From an uncultured Acidobacteriota bacterium (GTDB taxonomy: Bacteria > Acidobacteriota > Terriglobia > Terriglobales > Acidobacteriaceae): a DNA stretch of 8,285 nucleotides. Position 1 is the first letter of the stretch. Each line of letters opens with the position of its first letter. The notes under the pieces were generated by a model, which searched no databases, was not told the DNA's origin, and was given only the letters and a program-made list of their open reading frames with translations. Both the position numbers and the translations under genes were made by a program. The stretch lies in contig CAIZGA010000471.1 of the NCBI GenBank assembly GCA_903932385.1, forward strand, positions 1 through 8,285, written 5' to 3'. Shown here in pieces: positions 1 to 6,802 of the stretch.

Positions 1-73
1 CACCAATCGCGTACAGCACCAACGCGACGACGGTAAAAACTCCGATGAACATGAATACAGCAGCCAGTACCAT
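1..73 (-). CDS. TadB-like Tad pilus inner-membrane platform protein (partial, N-terminus only)
   Basis: Only the first 24 codons are present; the gene continues past the left edge. The ATG lies at 73-71 and the peptide begins MVLAAVFMFIGVFTVVALVL, a strongly hydrophobic stretch that would form an N-terminal membrane segment. A purine-rich ribosome-binding site (GAGGGAA) lies just upstream. The gene starts 27 bases after the cpaF/tadA stop codon on the same strand. In Tad loci that position is normally held by tadB, which encodes a T2SSF-domain platform protein working with the TadA ATPase. The identity therefore rests mainly on gene order and the hydrophobic N-terminus, since no diagnostic T2SSF motif is within the window. 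Confidence 0.6.
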   Translation of the reverse strand, partial: MVLAAVFMFIGVFTVVALVLYAIG

Positions 74-100
74 TTCTTATTCCCTCTGTTTTGCTTACAG

Positions 101-1384
101 CTAGTTCACTTCTGTTTCGGTCTCGAACAACGACTGCGGCAGATGTATGCCCGCAACCCGCAACTGGTCCAGGAACTTCGGACGAATGCGCGTCGGCTTG
201 TACACGCCAATCACTTTTCCATCCGGGCCAATGCCCTTCTTCTGGAAGGTGAAAATTTCCTGCATGCTGACGACGTTCTCTTCCATGCCGGTGATTTCTG
301 AAATGCTCACCACCTTGCGGGTGCCGTCGCTCATACGAGTTACCTGCACTACGATGGAAAGCGCCGAGGCAATCTGCTGACGTACCGTTTTTTCCGGCAG
401 GTTCAGGTTGCTCATCGCCACCATCGACTCAAGACGCGTCAAAGCATCGCGGCCGGTGTTGGCGTGGATTGTCGTCATCGAACCTTCGTGGCCCGTGTTC
501 ATCGCCTGCAACATGTCGAACGCTTCTTCGCCACGGACCTCACCGATGATGATGCGGTCGGGACGCATACGCAAACAGTTGATGAGCAGTTGACGCTGGC
601 GGATGGCGCCTTCGCCTTCCACGTTCGCCGCGCGCGTTTCCAGACGCACAATATTTTCCTGCGCCAGCTGCAATTCAGCCGCATCTTCAATCGTGATGAT
701 GCGCTCGCCCTGCGGTATGTACTGCGAAAGAATATTGAGGAATGTCGTCTTACCAGCGCCGGTGCCACCGGAGATCAGAATGCTGATGCGTGCGCGAACC
801 GCTGCCGCCAGCACTTCCATCATCTCTGCAGAAATACTGTTCAACCGCACCAACTGGTTGGCGGCCAGCGGGCCGGTGCCAAAGCGGCGGATGGAAAGCG
901 ACGGGCCGTCGAGCGCCAGCGGGGGAATGATTGCATTCACACGCGAACCATCCGGCAGACGCGCATCCACCATCGGCGAAGACTCATCCACGCGGCGACC
1001 GACACGCGACACGATGCGATCGATAATCTGCAGCAGGTGACGGTCATCGCGGAAGGCCGTGTCCACACGCTGCAGACGACCACCCTTTTCCACGAAGACG
1101 TGGTCTTTATCATTCACCAGAATGTCGGAGATTTTCAGGTCGCGCAGCAACGGCTCCAGCGGGCCCAGGCCAAAAACTTCATCCAGCAGATCTTCCTGAA
1201 TGCGCTCCTGCTCTTCAAAGCTCAACGGCACACGCTGCTCGGCAATAATTTCATTCACGATGCCGGCGACAACCTGCCGCGCCTGGCTGGAATTGACGCG
1301 CGACAACTTCTCCAAATCCAGCTTGGAGATGAGGATTTTATGTATGTCCGCTTTGTACACTTCCAGATTCAACGTCGATTCCAT
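101..1384 (-). CDS. cpaF: Tad/Flp pilus secretion ATPase CpaF/TadA
   Basis: This 427-residue protein is a type II/IV secretion ATPase of the CpaF/TadA class, the cytoplasmic motor that drives assembly of Flp pili. The usual motifs occur in order: Walker A GGTGAGKT (206-213, Lys212), Asp box [13 protein letters not shown] (228-240), Walker B region [15 protein letters not shown] (274-288, Glu282) and His box [13 protein letters not shown] (297-309). The N-terminal domain includes [10 protein letters not shown] (71-80) and SDILVN (86-91), typical of the family. The length fits a CpaF without an added FHA domain. The ATG at 1384 has only a weak GA-rich ribosome-binding site. The gene lies 60 bases after cpaE/tadZ and 27 bases before the TadB-like gene, consistent with one transcript. 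I see no missing catalytic residue. The family is certain; the pilus role rests on family and neighbours. Confidence 0.96.
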   Translation of the reverse strand: MESTLNLEVYKADIHKILISKLDLEKLSRVNSSQARQVVAGIVNEIIAEQRVPLSFEEQERIQEDLLDEVFGLGPLEPLLRDLKISDILVNDKDHVFVEKGGRLQRVDTAFRDDRHLLQIIDRIVSRVGRRVDESSPMVDARLPDGSRVNAIIPPLALDGPSLSIRRFGTGPLAANQLVRLNSISAEMMEVLAAAVRARISILISGGTGAGKTTFLNILSQYIPQGERIITIEDAAELQLAQENIVRLETRAANVEGEGAIRQRQLLINCLRMRPDRIIIGEVRGEEAFDMLQAMNTGHEGSMTTIHANTGRDALTRLESMVAMSNLNLPEKTVRQQIASALSIVVQVTRMSDGTRKVVSISEITGMEENVVSMQEIFTFQKKGIGPDGKVIGVYKPTRIRPKFLDQLRVAGIHLPQSLFETETEVN

Positions 1385-1444
1385 CTCGCACCACTCAATG
1401 ATTTAGGTTTAGTGTTTCCAATTACAAAAATTATTTCGACGAAC

Positions 1445-2671
1445 TTATCCAAACAAGTTGATGAGCTTTTTCTTCTTCTCTTTGCCGGCCACCAGGCCGC
1501 ATGCCGCCATCGCCATCTGGCGAATGACGCGTGAAATCGGTGAATCTTCCAGCACCAGCGGCGTGGCCGTGTCCTGCGTGCGGCGCGCTGTGGCGTAATC
1601 GCCGGGCACCTTCCAGCGTGCCGGCCGTGTCAGCGCCTTGGTGATGTGTTCTTCATCAATACCCAGCGTGCGCTGCGAATAACGGTTCAACACGACTTCC
1701 AGCTTCGGTCCGGCTGTCGTGAAGAATTCAGAAATCAAGCGGTTTGAATTCCGCAGCTCGGGGATGCCCACCTGTGTCACCAGATAGATGGTCTCAGCCT
1801 CGTCAAACAGCGTTGAGCCGGCCATGTCCAGCCGCGAACCTGCATCCACCACTACATAATCAAAATTCTGTTTGGCCACCGTAATCAGTTTGTTGATGGC
1901 TTCCATCGCCGGCTGCACCTGCGTCAGTTTGCCCGGCGCGGCCAACACGGAAATTCCCGAGCTGTGTTTTGCCAGCAGCCGCGAAAGAAAATTCGCATCC
2001 AGACGGCTCGAGCTCTCCAGCGCATTCAACGTGGAGTATTCCGCCGTGATGCCCAAACCCAGCGCAGCATCGCCCAGCGGCAAATCAAGATCAATCAGCA
2101 GCGTCTTCTTGTTCGACTCGCGACCCAGCGACACGGCGAAGTTGCTCGCCAGCGTGGTTACGCCGGAGCCGCCCTTGGCGCCAATAAAGACCAGCAGCTT
2201 GCCTTCGCTCGCCTGCACCGGAGCAACGCGTGCTGCGGGACGACGAACCAAAGCACGAACCAGCGCCTCTGCCATGGTGCTGCCGGAAAACGGATGGTGC
2301 AGAAATTCGCGGGCACCGGCGCGCATACAGCGCAGCATCAGTTCCGAATCCATCTGCGTGGAGTAGACCATCACGGTCGCGCTGCCGGTGGCACAGAATG
2401 CTTCCACCAACTCCAGCGCATACTCCTGCTTGTCGTCCAGGTCGATGACCACCACATCAAAATTCTTTTCCATGATGCGAGGCACTTCATCCAGTTTTGG
2501 ATAGAGGTCCAACTCCTGGATGTAACCGGCCTGCGGTCCTGCCAGTGCGCGCGCTGCAGAGCGGCGGCGCATTTCATCGGGCCCAATCAGCACGATGGAC
2601 AACGTGCTGGAGCTGCCGAAAGCTTCGAATTGATCTGTTACTGCCATATTGCTGCCCATCGTGTTCCCCAC
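1445..2671 (-). CDS. cpaE: Tad pilus localisation ATPase CpaE/TadZ (receiver-like domain plus MinD/ParA ATPase)
   Basis: The 408-residue product has two parts. Residues about 24-144 form a response-regulator-like domain: Asp77 in VVVIDLDD sits at the phosphoacceptor position, but the usual conserved Lys-Pro is His126-Pro127, so it is probably a pseudo-receiver. Residues about 157-395 form a MinD/ParA-type ATPase with deviant Walker A GAKGGSGVTT (164-173, signature Lys166; the second Lys is Val171, as in many TadZ proteins), A' motif LLIDLDLPLGD (191-201) and Walker B YVVVDAGSRLD (272-282). It ends in a basic tail, GKEKKKKLINLFG. TadZ/CpaE proteins place the Tad apparatus at its cellular site. 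The longest frame begins with GTG at 2671, with GGAG only four bases upstream. An ATG at 2659, preceded by GGGG at six bases, is an equally plausible start, and another ATG lies at 2647. Confidence 0.93.
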   Translation of the reverse strand: MGNTMGSNMAVTDQFEAFGSSSTLSIVLIGPDEMRRRSAARALAGPQAGYIQELDLYPKLDEVPRIMEKNFDVVVIDLDDKQEYALELVEAFCATGSATVMVYSTQMDSELMLRCMRAGAREFLHHPFSGSTMAEALVRALVRRPAARVAPVQASEGKLLVFIGAKGGSGVTTLASNFAVSLGRESNKKTLLIDLDLPLGDAALGLGITAEYSTLNALESSSRLDANFLSRLLAKHSSGISVLAAPGKLTQVQPAMEAINKLITVAKQNFDYVVVDAGSRLDMAGSTLFDEAETIYLVTQVGIPELRNSNRLISEFFTTAGPKLEVVLNRYSQRTLGIDEEHITKALTRPARWKVPGDYATARRTQDTATPLVLEDSPISRVIRQMAMAACGLVAGKEKKKKLINLFG

Positions 2672-2677
2672 TGCTCT

Positions 2678-2691
2678 CCGCTATATTGCGG
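2678..2691 (-). promoter_or_regulatory. Small hairpin abutting the tadZ/cpaE ribosome-binding site
   Basis: On the minus strand CCGC-AATATA-GCGG forms a 4-bp stem with a 6-base loop, and the second arm runs directly into the GGAG that would serve the tadZ start. It could modestly occlude the ribosome-binding site. The stem is short and may be coincidental. Confidence 0.2.
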
Positions 2692-2731
2692 TCAATCTTT
2701 GCCTGTTACCACTACTCGAACTGCAAATGAA

Positions 2732-3247
2732 TCAGCGTGCAAAAAACGAAATCAACGTACCTAACGCAATCGCCGGCGCATATGGCATCTTGCGCGAACG
2801 CGGATTGCTCAACACCAGTTCAGGATGCGGTGCCAGACCGCGGTCCTTGAATCCAAACACCAGATCTCCGGCGCCGCTGAACATGTCGCCGGCAAATCCG
2901 CCAATCAACGCCCAGGCCACCGCCATCACGCCGCCGATGATTCCGGTCATCACCACGGAAAAAATCAGCTGCTGCGGACCCACCCATGCGCCAATCGCCG
3001 CCACCAGCTTCACATCGCCCATGCCCATACCGCCCAGCATGAACAACACGCCGTAGAGCAACGCGCCCAGGCCCAGACCTTCAAAGCTCTGCAACACGCC
3101 ATGCCAACCGTGGAACCATGCCGAGCAGCCGATACCCAGCACCATGAACGGCAGCACCAGCCAGTTCGGAATCTTCCGGCTGCGCAAATCGGTGAAAGTT
3201 GCCACCGCGAGCACGATTACTGTCGGCCACCACGCAATTGACTGCAT
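2732..3247 (-). CDS. cpaA: Prepilin peptidase CpaA/TadV (A24 aspartic protease family)
   Basis: This 171-residue integral membrane protein is a short, methylase-less type IV prepilin peptidase of the CpaA/TadV type, which cleaves the leader from Flp prepilin and the pseudopilins. Both catalytic aspartates are visible: Asp20 in ATFTDLRSRKIPN and Asp78 in the GMGD motif (75-78, followed by VKL). The C-terminal RKMPYAPAIALG segment (152-163) is also characteristic of A24 peptidases. About five hydrophobic segments alternate with these motifs. The ATG at 3247 is well supported by AAGGAG six bases upstream (3254-3259). It is the first gene of the visible tad operon, preceded by a strong sigma-54 promoter match. 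tadZ follows after 60 bases; the rcpC/cpaB and rcpA/cpaC genes often found between them are absent. Confidence 0.94.
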   Translation of the reverse strand: MQSIAWWPTVIVLAVATFTDLRSRKIPNWLVLPFMVLGIGCSAWFHGWHGVLQSFEGLGLGALLYGVLFMLGGMGMGDVKLVAAIGAWVGPQQLIFSVVMTGIIGGVMAVAWALIGGFAGDMFSGAGDLVFGFKDRGLAPHPELVLSNPRSRKMPYAPAIALGTLISFFAR

Positions 3248-3325
3248 CTCCCACTCCTTCGCGCTCTGTTTCGGGCTGGTTTCCTGCCCGCGTCGCGGTT
3301 AAATACAAAATCTCGCAATGGATAA

Positions 3326-3342
3326 AGCAATTCGCGTGCCAA
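3326..3342 (-). promoter_or_regulatory. Sigma-54 (-24/-12) promoter for the tad operon
   Basis: Read on the minus strand the sequence is TTGGCACGCGAATTGCT, which matches every fixed position of the sigma-54 consensus TTGGCACG-N4-TTGCT. The invariant GG (3340-3339) and GC (3328-3327) are separated by exactly 10 bases. Transcription would start near 3313-3315, leaving a leader of about 67 bases with a strong ribosome-binding site before tadV. It lies in the 151-base gap between the glycosyltransferase stop codon and tadV, where a promoter for the operon is expected. Use of this promoter needs an NtrC-type activator, and one is encoded at 5361-6767. Confidence 0.8.
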
Positions 3343-3398
3343 ATTTCTATGCGTAGTGATTTCAGGAGTTTATTCGGCGGGAGTGTTAACTTCTCGGT

Positions 3399-5000
3399 CT
3401 ACTGTCTACGGCTGTATACATCTGCCTTCGCCGAGTGGCGCGGCTGATTTACACTCGCTTGCGGTGTCGGCGGGTTGCTGGAATACAGCAGATCCAGGTC
3501 AGAAATCGGGGCCGAAATATACTCGTGCCCGCCGATTTTTTCGCGCTGCAGGTCCTTTTGTGGCAACACCTTACTAACACTTTCGAGGTACTGCGTGTAA
3601 CTTAAGTTGTCCTTGGGCAACGGGCACAGTACAAAGCGTTTGTACCCCCCTGTCGGCAGTGCGGTCAGCAGTTCGGTCTGCCCACCCTGCATGGCAAACA
3701 GACGTGTACCTTCGATTAACCTCACCTCGGGATATTCAATCGTCAGGTACTGCGGAAGGTAGTAGCCGCAGTGCCGAAACCCAAGAAAATGATTGTCCAC
3801 GCCGACAATCAGCAACTCGTCTGGCGCGCCCACTTTCGGCAGCGATGTTCGCACATCTTCCATCTCCGCCTGAAAGCGACGCACTGAAGCATACGAGCAA
3901 TAAACCGGCATCGCCAGATACATCCACACATTCACGGCCCCACATGCGAAGAGAATCGCAATTTTGATTGGCTTGGCCATCGCCGCAGACTCATACCAAC
4001 CAGCCAGCCAGCGGCCCATCCAAAGGCAGGCCGGGGCCATCAACAGCAACAGGTATCCGCTGTTCACGAACTTGAGAAAAATCAGCGTGAAGAAGCAGAG
4101 CGCGGGCAGCATCCACACCGCGGTGAAGATCTTTTTCCTGGCGGCTACCGGCTCACCCTTGCGCGAATCAGCCAGTAAAAACAAGGGTAAAAGCGCTGCC
4201 ACGCCAAACTCCAGCACGTAGATGAAGGCAATCGTAATGGCGCGCGCAACACTGGTGACAGGAGAAGAATTGAAGACCGTATCGCGCGAAGGCACCATCT
4301 TCCAGAGCGAAAACAGCGCGCCGAAATATGCATCCGCACCGCCGCTGGCCGCCAGCATCGGCAGAAACCACGCCAGCAGCGTTGCCGCCAGTACAGCAAT
4401 GCCAATCACACGCCGCCGCGGACTGACGCTGAGCAATGCAAACAAAAACAGCGGCCCCAGAAACAGCAGCGACGACGGCCGAATTCCCGCAGAGATCCCC
4501 AGCACAATCGCCGTGCCCGCAACGTATACACTGCCGGCACGCGGCATCCGCCAGCAAAGCCATCCCAGCAAGGCCGAGAAAAATGCTTCCACGCTGTAGG
4601 TCAACGCCACGGTGCCGTGGAACCAGGCCAGTGGCGAGAATACAAACAGCAGCCCGGCAAACAACGCCGCGTGTTTCGATTCGCCGCTAAACCATTGCTC
4701 TGCAAGCAGATAGATCAACACCACCACGCCGATGCTGGTCAGCAGACTCAGCAAAATCAATGCCAGATTGGCATCATGTACAAAGAAATTCAGCAGCCGG
4801 CCCAGGCAGATGTAGAGAAAATATCCCGGCGGATGCGGCTGGTAGACGCGCGGACTGAACCGGCTGACCCCCAGCACAAAGTTCACCGAATCAATGTCAT
4901 ACACCACATGGCTGCGAAACAAAAACCGGCTGACAGCCACCAAAACGGCCAACAGTGCAATTTCCATTTTGCGGCGTTCGGGTGATTTGACTTCGAGCAT
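3399..5000 (-). CDS. Polytopic GT-C/PMT-type membrane glycosyltransferase-like protein
   Basis: The 533-residue product has about eleven hydrophobic segments between residues 13 and 366, then a soluble, probably extracytoplasmic, C-terminal region (about 370-533). Just after the first membrane segment comes YDIDSVNFVLG with Asp35 and Asp37, then QPHPPGYFLYICLGRLL (54-70); an acidic pair in the first outer loop followed by a P-H-P-P-G-Y stretch is typical of GT-C (PMT/ArnT-like) enzymes that use lipid-linked sugars. GIRPSS (172-177) is also seen in such proteins. The acceptor is unknown. The ATG at 5000 has AGGA eight bases upstream; Met12 (4967) is an alternative just before the first membrane segment. 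The gene lies upstream of, and on the same strand as, the tad operon, with its own sigma-54-like promoter, so pilin or surface-glycan modification is a reasonable inference, not proven. Confidence 0.78.
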   Translation of the reverse strand: MLEVKSPERRKMEIALLAVLVAVSRFLFRSHVVYDIDSVNFVLGVSRFSPRVYQPHPPGYFLYICLGRLLNFFVHDANLALILLSLLTSIGVVVLIYLLAEQWFSGESKHAALFAGLLFVFSPLAWFHGTVALTYSVEAFFSALLGWLCWRMPRAGSVYVAGTAIVLGISAGIRPSSLLFLGPLFLFALLSVSPRRRVIGIAVLAATLLAWFLPMLAASGGADAYFGALFSLWKMVPSRDTVFNSSPVTSVARAITIAFIYVLEFGVAALLPLFLLADSRKGEPVAARKKIFTAVWMLPALCFFTLIFLKFVNSGYLLLLMAPACLWMGRWLAGWYESAAMAKPIKIAILFACGAVNVWMYLAMPVYCSYASVRRFQAEMEDVRTSLPKVGAPDELLIVGVDNHFLGFRHCGYYLPQYLTIEYPEVRLIEGTRLFAMQGGQTELLTALPTGGYKRFVLCPLPKDNLSYTQYLESVSKVLPQKDLQREKIGGHEYISAPISDLDLLYSSNPPTPQASVNQPRHSAKADVYSRRQ

Positions 5001-5012
5001 AGGGAGATTCCT

Positions 5013-5029
5013 AGCAGGTAACGTGCCAT
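5013..5029 (-). promoter_or_regulatory. Candidate sigma-54 (-24/-12) promoter for the glycosyltransferase gene
   Basis: The minus-strand sequence ATGGCACGTTACCTGCT keeps the core TGGCACG and the GG (5027-5026)-N10-GC (5015-5014) geometry of sigma-54 promoters, with two mismatches to the fuller consensus (A for T at the left end, C for T before TGC). The predicted transcription start is near 5002, almost at the annotated ATG at 5000. That would exclude the AGGA ribosome-binding site, so either the transcript is nearly leaderless, translation starts at Met12 (4967), or the match is fortuitous. Confidence 0.5.
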
Positions 5030-5034
5030 TCGAT

Positions 5035-5052
5035 TGAAATCTGCAGATTCCA
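5035..5052. repeat. Near-perfect 18-bp palindrome, candidate operator
   Basis: TGAAATCTGCAGATTCCA has a perfect 12-bp palindromic core (AATCTGCAGATT, 5038-5049), and eight of its nine base pairs are symmetric. It lies about six bases upstream of the candidate sigma-54 promoter of the glycosyltransferase gene and within the divergent intergenic region shared with the sigma-54 activator gene. A dimeric Fis-type HTH protein could bind such a site, but it is closer to the promoter than most NtrC-type enhancer sites. Confidence 0.4.
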
Positions 5053-5055
5053 TCC

Positions 5056-5080
5056 TGCCGGAAAATTTGCCGAAAATCTG
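5056..5080. repeat. Two adjacent direct repeats TGCCG(G)AAAATYTG
   Basis: TGCCGGAAAATTTG (5056-5069) is followed at once by TGCCGAAAATCTG (5068-5080), sharing two bases, so the copies sit about one helical turn apart. A related GAAATCTG is part of the palindrome at 5036-5043. This is a candidate cluster of protein-binding sites upstream of the leftward glycosyltransferase promoter. No binding protein can be assigned from the sequence. Confidence 0.35.
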
Positions 5081-5221
5081 TACTGAAATGGGGCGTCCTG
5101 TGTACTCATCCGCTACGGCTTGGCCGCAATCCAGAAGCTATGCCTCAAAACTAATGCAAATATGTGCCTTAGCCGCAAAAAATCACCCAGAAGGATGTAC
5201 CCGACTACTACCAAGGTGGCA

Positions 5222-5250
5222 TTCACATAATTGTTGCCGGGAACGATAAA
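5222..5250 (+). promoter_or_regulatory. Candidate housekeeping promoter for the sigma-54 activator gene
   Basis: TTCACA (5222-5227) and GATAAA (5245-5250) are separated by 17 bases and match 9 of 12 positions of a sigma-70-type promoter. Transcription would start near 5257, giving a leader of about 100 bases before the ATG at 5361. Apart from this, the palindrome, the repeats and the leftward promoter, I see no convincing gene in 5001-5360. Confidence 0.4.
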
Positions 5251-5360
5251 TAGAGAGTCACCAGTATTACCGAACAACCGCATTCCCCATGTGGCCGGTA
5301 ATCGAAAGACATCGCCGAACGAGTAAGTATATGGCGGGCAGGGTGAAGGAGATCGAATTT

Positions 5361-6767
5361 ATGGTCCGTATTGGTCTGTGTTCTGAAGACAGCACGTTAC
5401 AGTCGTTGCTAGCGACTGCATTGGGGAAAGAATTCCAGATCACTCTGGAGCCCAAGGAAGACAGCATCAAACATCTGCTTGCCGCAGGTGATTGCGATGT
5501 CGTCGTTGTAGACCTTGCCTCCAAAGATCCGCAGCTGGAAGAGCGCATTGAAACCTGCCGCCGACTGATTGGCGAACTGGTGCCCACCGTGGTGCTGGCC
5601 GATGACGGCCTGCGCAGCACGGCGATATCACTGGTCCGCATGGGCGCCTATGGCCACTGCCGCAAACCCCCATCGATCCGCGACCTCAAGACCATTCTCC
5701 GCCGTGCCCATGAAAATTCCCTGCTGAAGCAGCAGTTGGAGTGCGTGCAGCAGCAGTTGGAAGTCGTCAACAATTGCGACAAGATGATTGGCTCCAGCCA
5801 GCACATGCAGCGCGTGTATGAGCTGATTCACAGCGTCGCCGACCTGAACGCCTCTGTGCTGGTAACCGGCGAAAGCGGAACCGGCAAGGAACTGATTGCC
5901 CGCGCCATCCACAACCAGGGAACGCGCGCCCGCAAGCCGTTTGTCGCAGTCTCCTGCGGTGCAATTCCGGAAACATTGATTGAGTCTGAACTCTTCGGCC
6001 ATGAAAAAGGCGCTTTCACCGGATCCGTCGGTGCGCGCGAAGGATATTTTGAACAGGCAGCAGACGGCACGCTCTTTCTCGATGAGATCGGCGAGTTGAG
6101 CCTGATGACACAAGTAAAGTTGCTGCGCGTTCTGCAGCAGCGTGAATTCAGCCGCCTGGGCAGCACCAAACTGGTTCCCCTGCGCGCGCGTTTGATTTTC
6201 GCCACGCATCAGGACCTGGGTGAGTTGGTGGCGCAGGGCAAGTTCCGTCAGGATTTGTACTACCGCATCAACGTGATGAAGATTGAGTCGCCTGCGCTGG
6301 CCGACCATGCGGAAGATATTCCGCAGATTGCCGGCCACTTCATGAAGCAGTATTCCGAAATGTATGAGAAGCCGCTGAAGACCATCGACTCCGACGCCAT
6401 GGCCATCATGCAGAATTACTCCTGGCCGGGCAATGTGCGCGAGTTGGAAAATGTCATCCAGCGCGCCATCATTGTGGCCCGCGGCGAAAGCATTAGCGCC
6501 GCAGACCTGCCGGCAAACATGAAAGAAGACACCAACGTCCTCAGCATTGCGGACTTTCTGCCGGCCGGATCCTTCGAGCGCCAGATGCGCGATTACAAAA
6601 TCAAACTGGCTGAGGCAGCCATCCGCGAAAACGGCGGCAACAAAACTCTTGCCGCTCGCAGCCTCAATATCTCCCGTGCGTACCTGCACCGGTTGATACG
6701 TCCCAACGACGGCGAAGGCATCTTCGACGAAGACAACCACATGGAAGCCATCGCGCATAAGATGTAA
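5361..6767 (+). CDS. NtrC-family sigma-54-dependent transcriptional activator (receiver, AAA+, Fis-type HTH)
   Basis: The 468-residue protein is a bacterial enhancer-binding protein that would use ATP to open promoters bound by sigma-54 RNA polymerase. Domains in order: receiver (about 1-115, phosphoacceptor Asp51, Lys102); a Gln-rich, probably coiled-coil linker (about 118-138); AAA+ domain with Walker A GESGTGKE (170-177), the sigma-54-contacting GAFTG loop (217-221), Walker B GTLFLDEIG (236-244), arginine-finger candidates Arg296 and Arg302, and WPGNVRELEN (355-364); and a Fis-type HTH (about 416-446). The start at 5361 is chosen because AAGGAG lies nine bases upstream and the receiver begins immediately; the same frame stays open back to an ATG at 5289 but that extension has no ribosome-binding site. 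The receiver is atypical: Ser8-Glu9 at the acidic pair and Ala80 at the Thr/Ser switch. No histidine kinase is in the window. It is divergent from the glycosyltransferase gene. Confidence 0.95.
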   Translation: MVRIGLCSEDSTLQSLLATALGKEFQITLEPKEDSIKHLLAAGDCDVVVVDLASKDPQLEERIETCRRLIGELVPTVVLADDGLRSTAISLVRMGAYGHCRKPPSIRDLKTILRRAHENSLLKQQLECVQQQLEVVNNCDKMIGSSQHMQRVYELIHSVADLNASVLVTGESGTGKELIARAIHNQGTRARKPFVAVSCGAIPETLIESELFGHEKGAFTGSVGAREGYFEQAADGTLFLDEIGELSLMTQVKLLRVLQQREFSRLGSTKLVPLRARLIFATHQDLGELVAQGKFRQDLYYRINVMKIESPALADHAEDIPQIAGHFMKQYSEMYEKPLKTIDSDAMAIMQNYSWPGNVRELENVIQRAIIVARGESISAADLPANMKEDTNVLSIADFLPAGSFERQMRDYKIKLAEAAIRENGGNKTLAARSLNISRAYLHRLIRPNDGEGIFDEDNHMEAIAHKM

Positions 6768-6802
6768 ACGGCAGTAGCCCTCCCCTGAATCCATGAGAAA
6801 AT

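Noticed and set aside
464..1534. A 356-codon plus-strand open frame opposite cpaF
   Set aside because: Its product is His/Arg/Gln-rich with no domain, and cpaF on the other strand has every family motif; it is an antisense shadow.
3397..3409. Short tandem GTCTAC copies seven bases apart at the end of the glycosyltransferase gene
   Set aside because: Two six-base copies overlapping a stop codon are within chance expectation and have no match at the other promoter.
3451..3467. Imperfect inverted repeat ACAC(T)CGC-TT-GCGGTGT at about -140 from the tad sigma-54 promoter, considered as an enhancer site
   Set aside because: The distance is right for an NtrC-type enhancer, but symmetry needs a one-base bulge, the site is in coding sequence, and it does not resemble the palindrome at 5035-5052.
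4607..4620. Inverted repeat CCACGG-TG-CCGTGG
   Set aside because: It lies inside the glycosyltransferase coding sequence, its two-base loop is too tight for a stable RNA hairpin, and there is no U-tract.
5034..5249. A 71-codon plus-strand frame in the divergent intergenic region, considered as a small pilin or peptide gene
   Set aside because: No ribosome-binding site, no hydrophobic segment or Flp-type cleavage motif, and it overlaps the palindrome and repeats that look regulatory.
5289..5360. N-terminal extension of the activator (24 extra residues)
   Set aside because: The ATG at 5289 has no ribosome-binding site, whereas the ATG at 5361 has AAGGAG nine bases upstream and begins exactly at the receiver domain.
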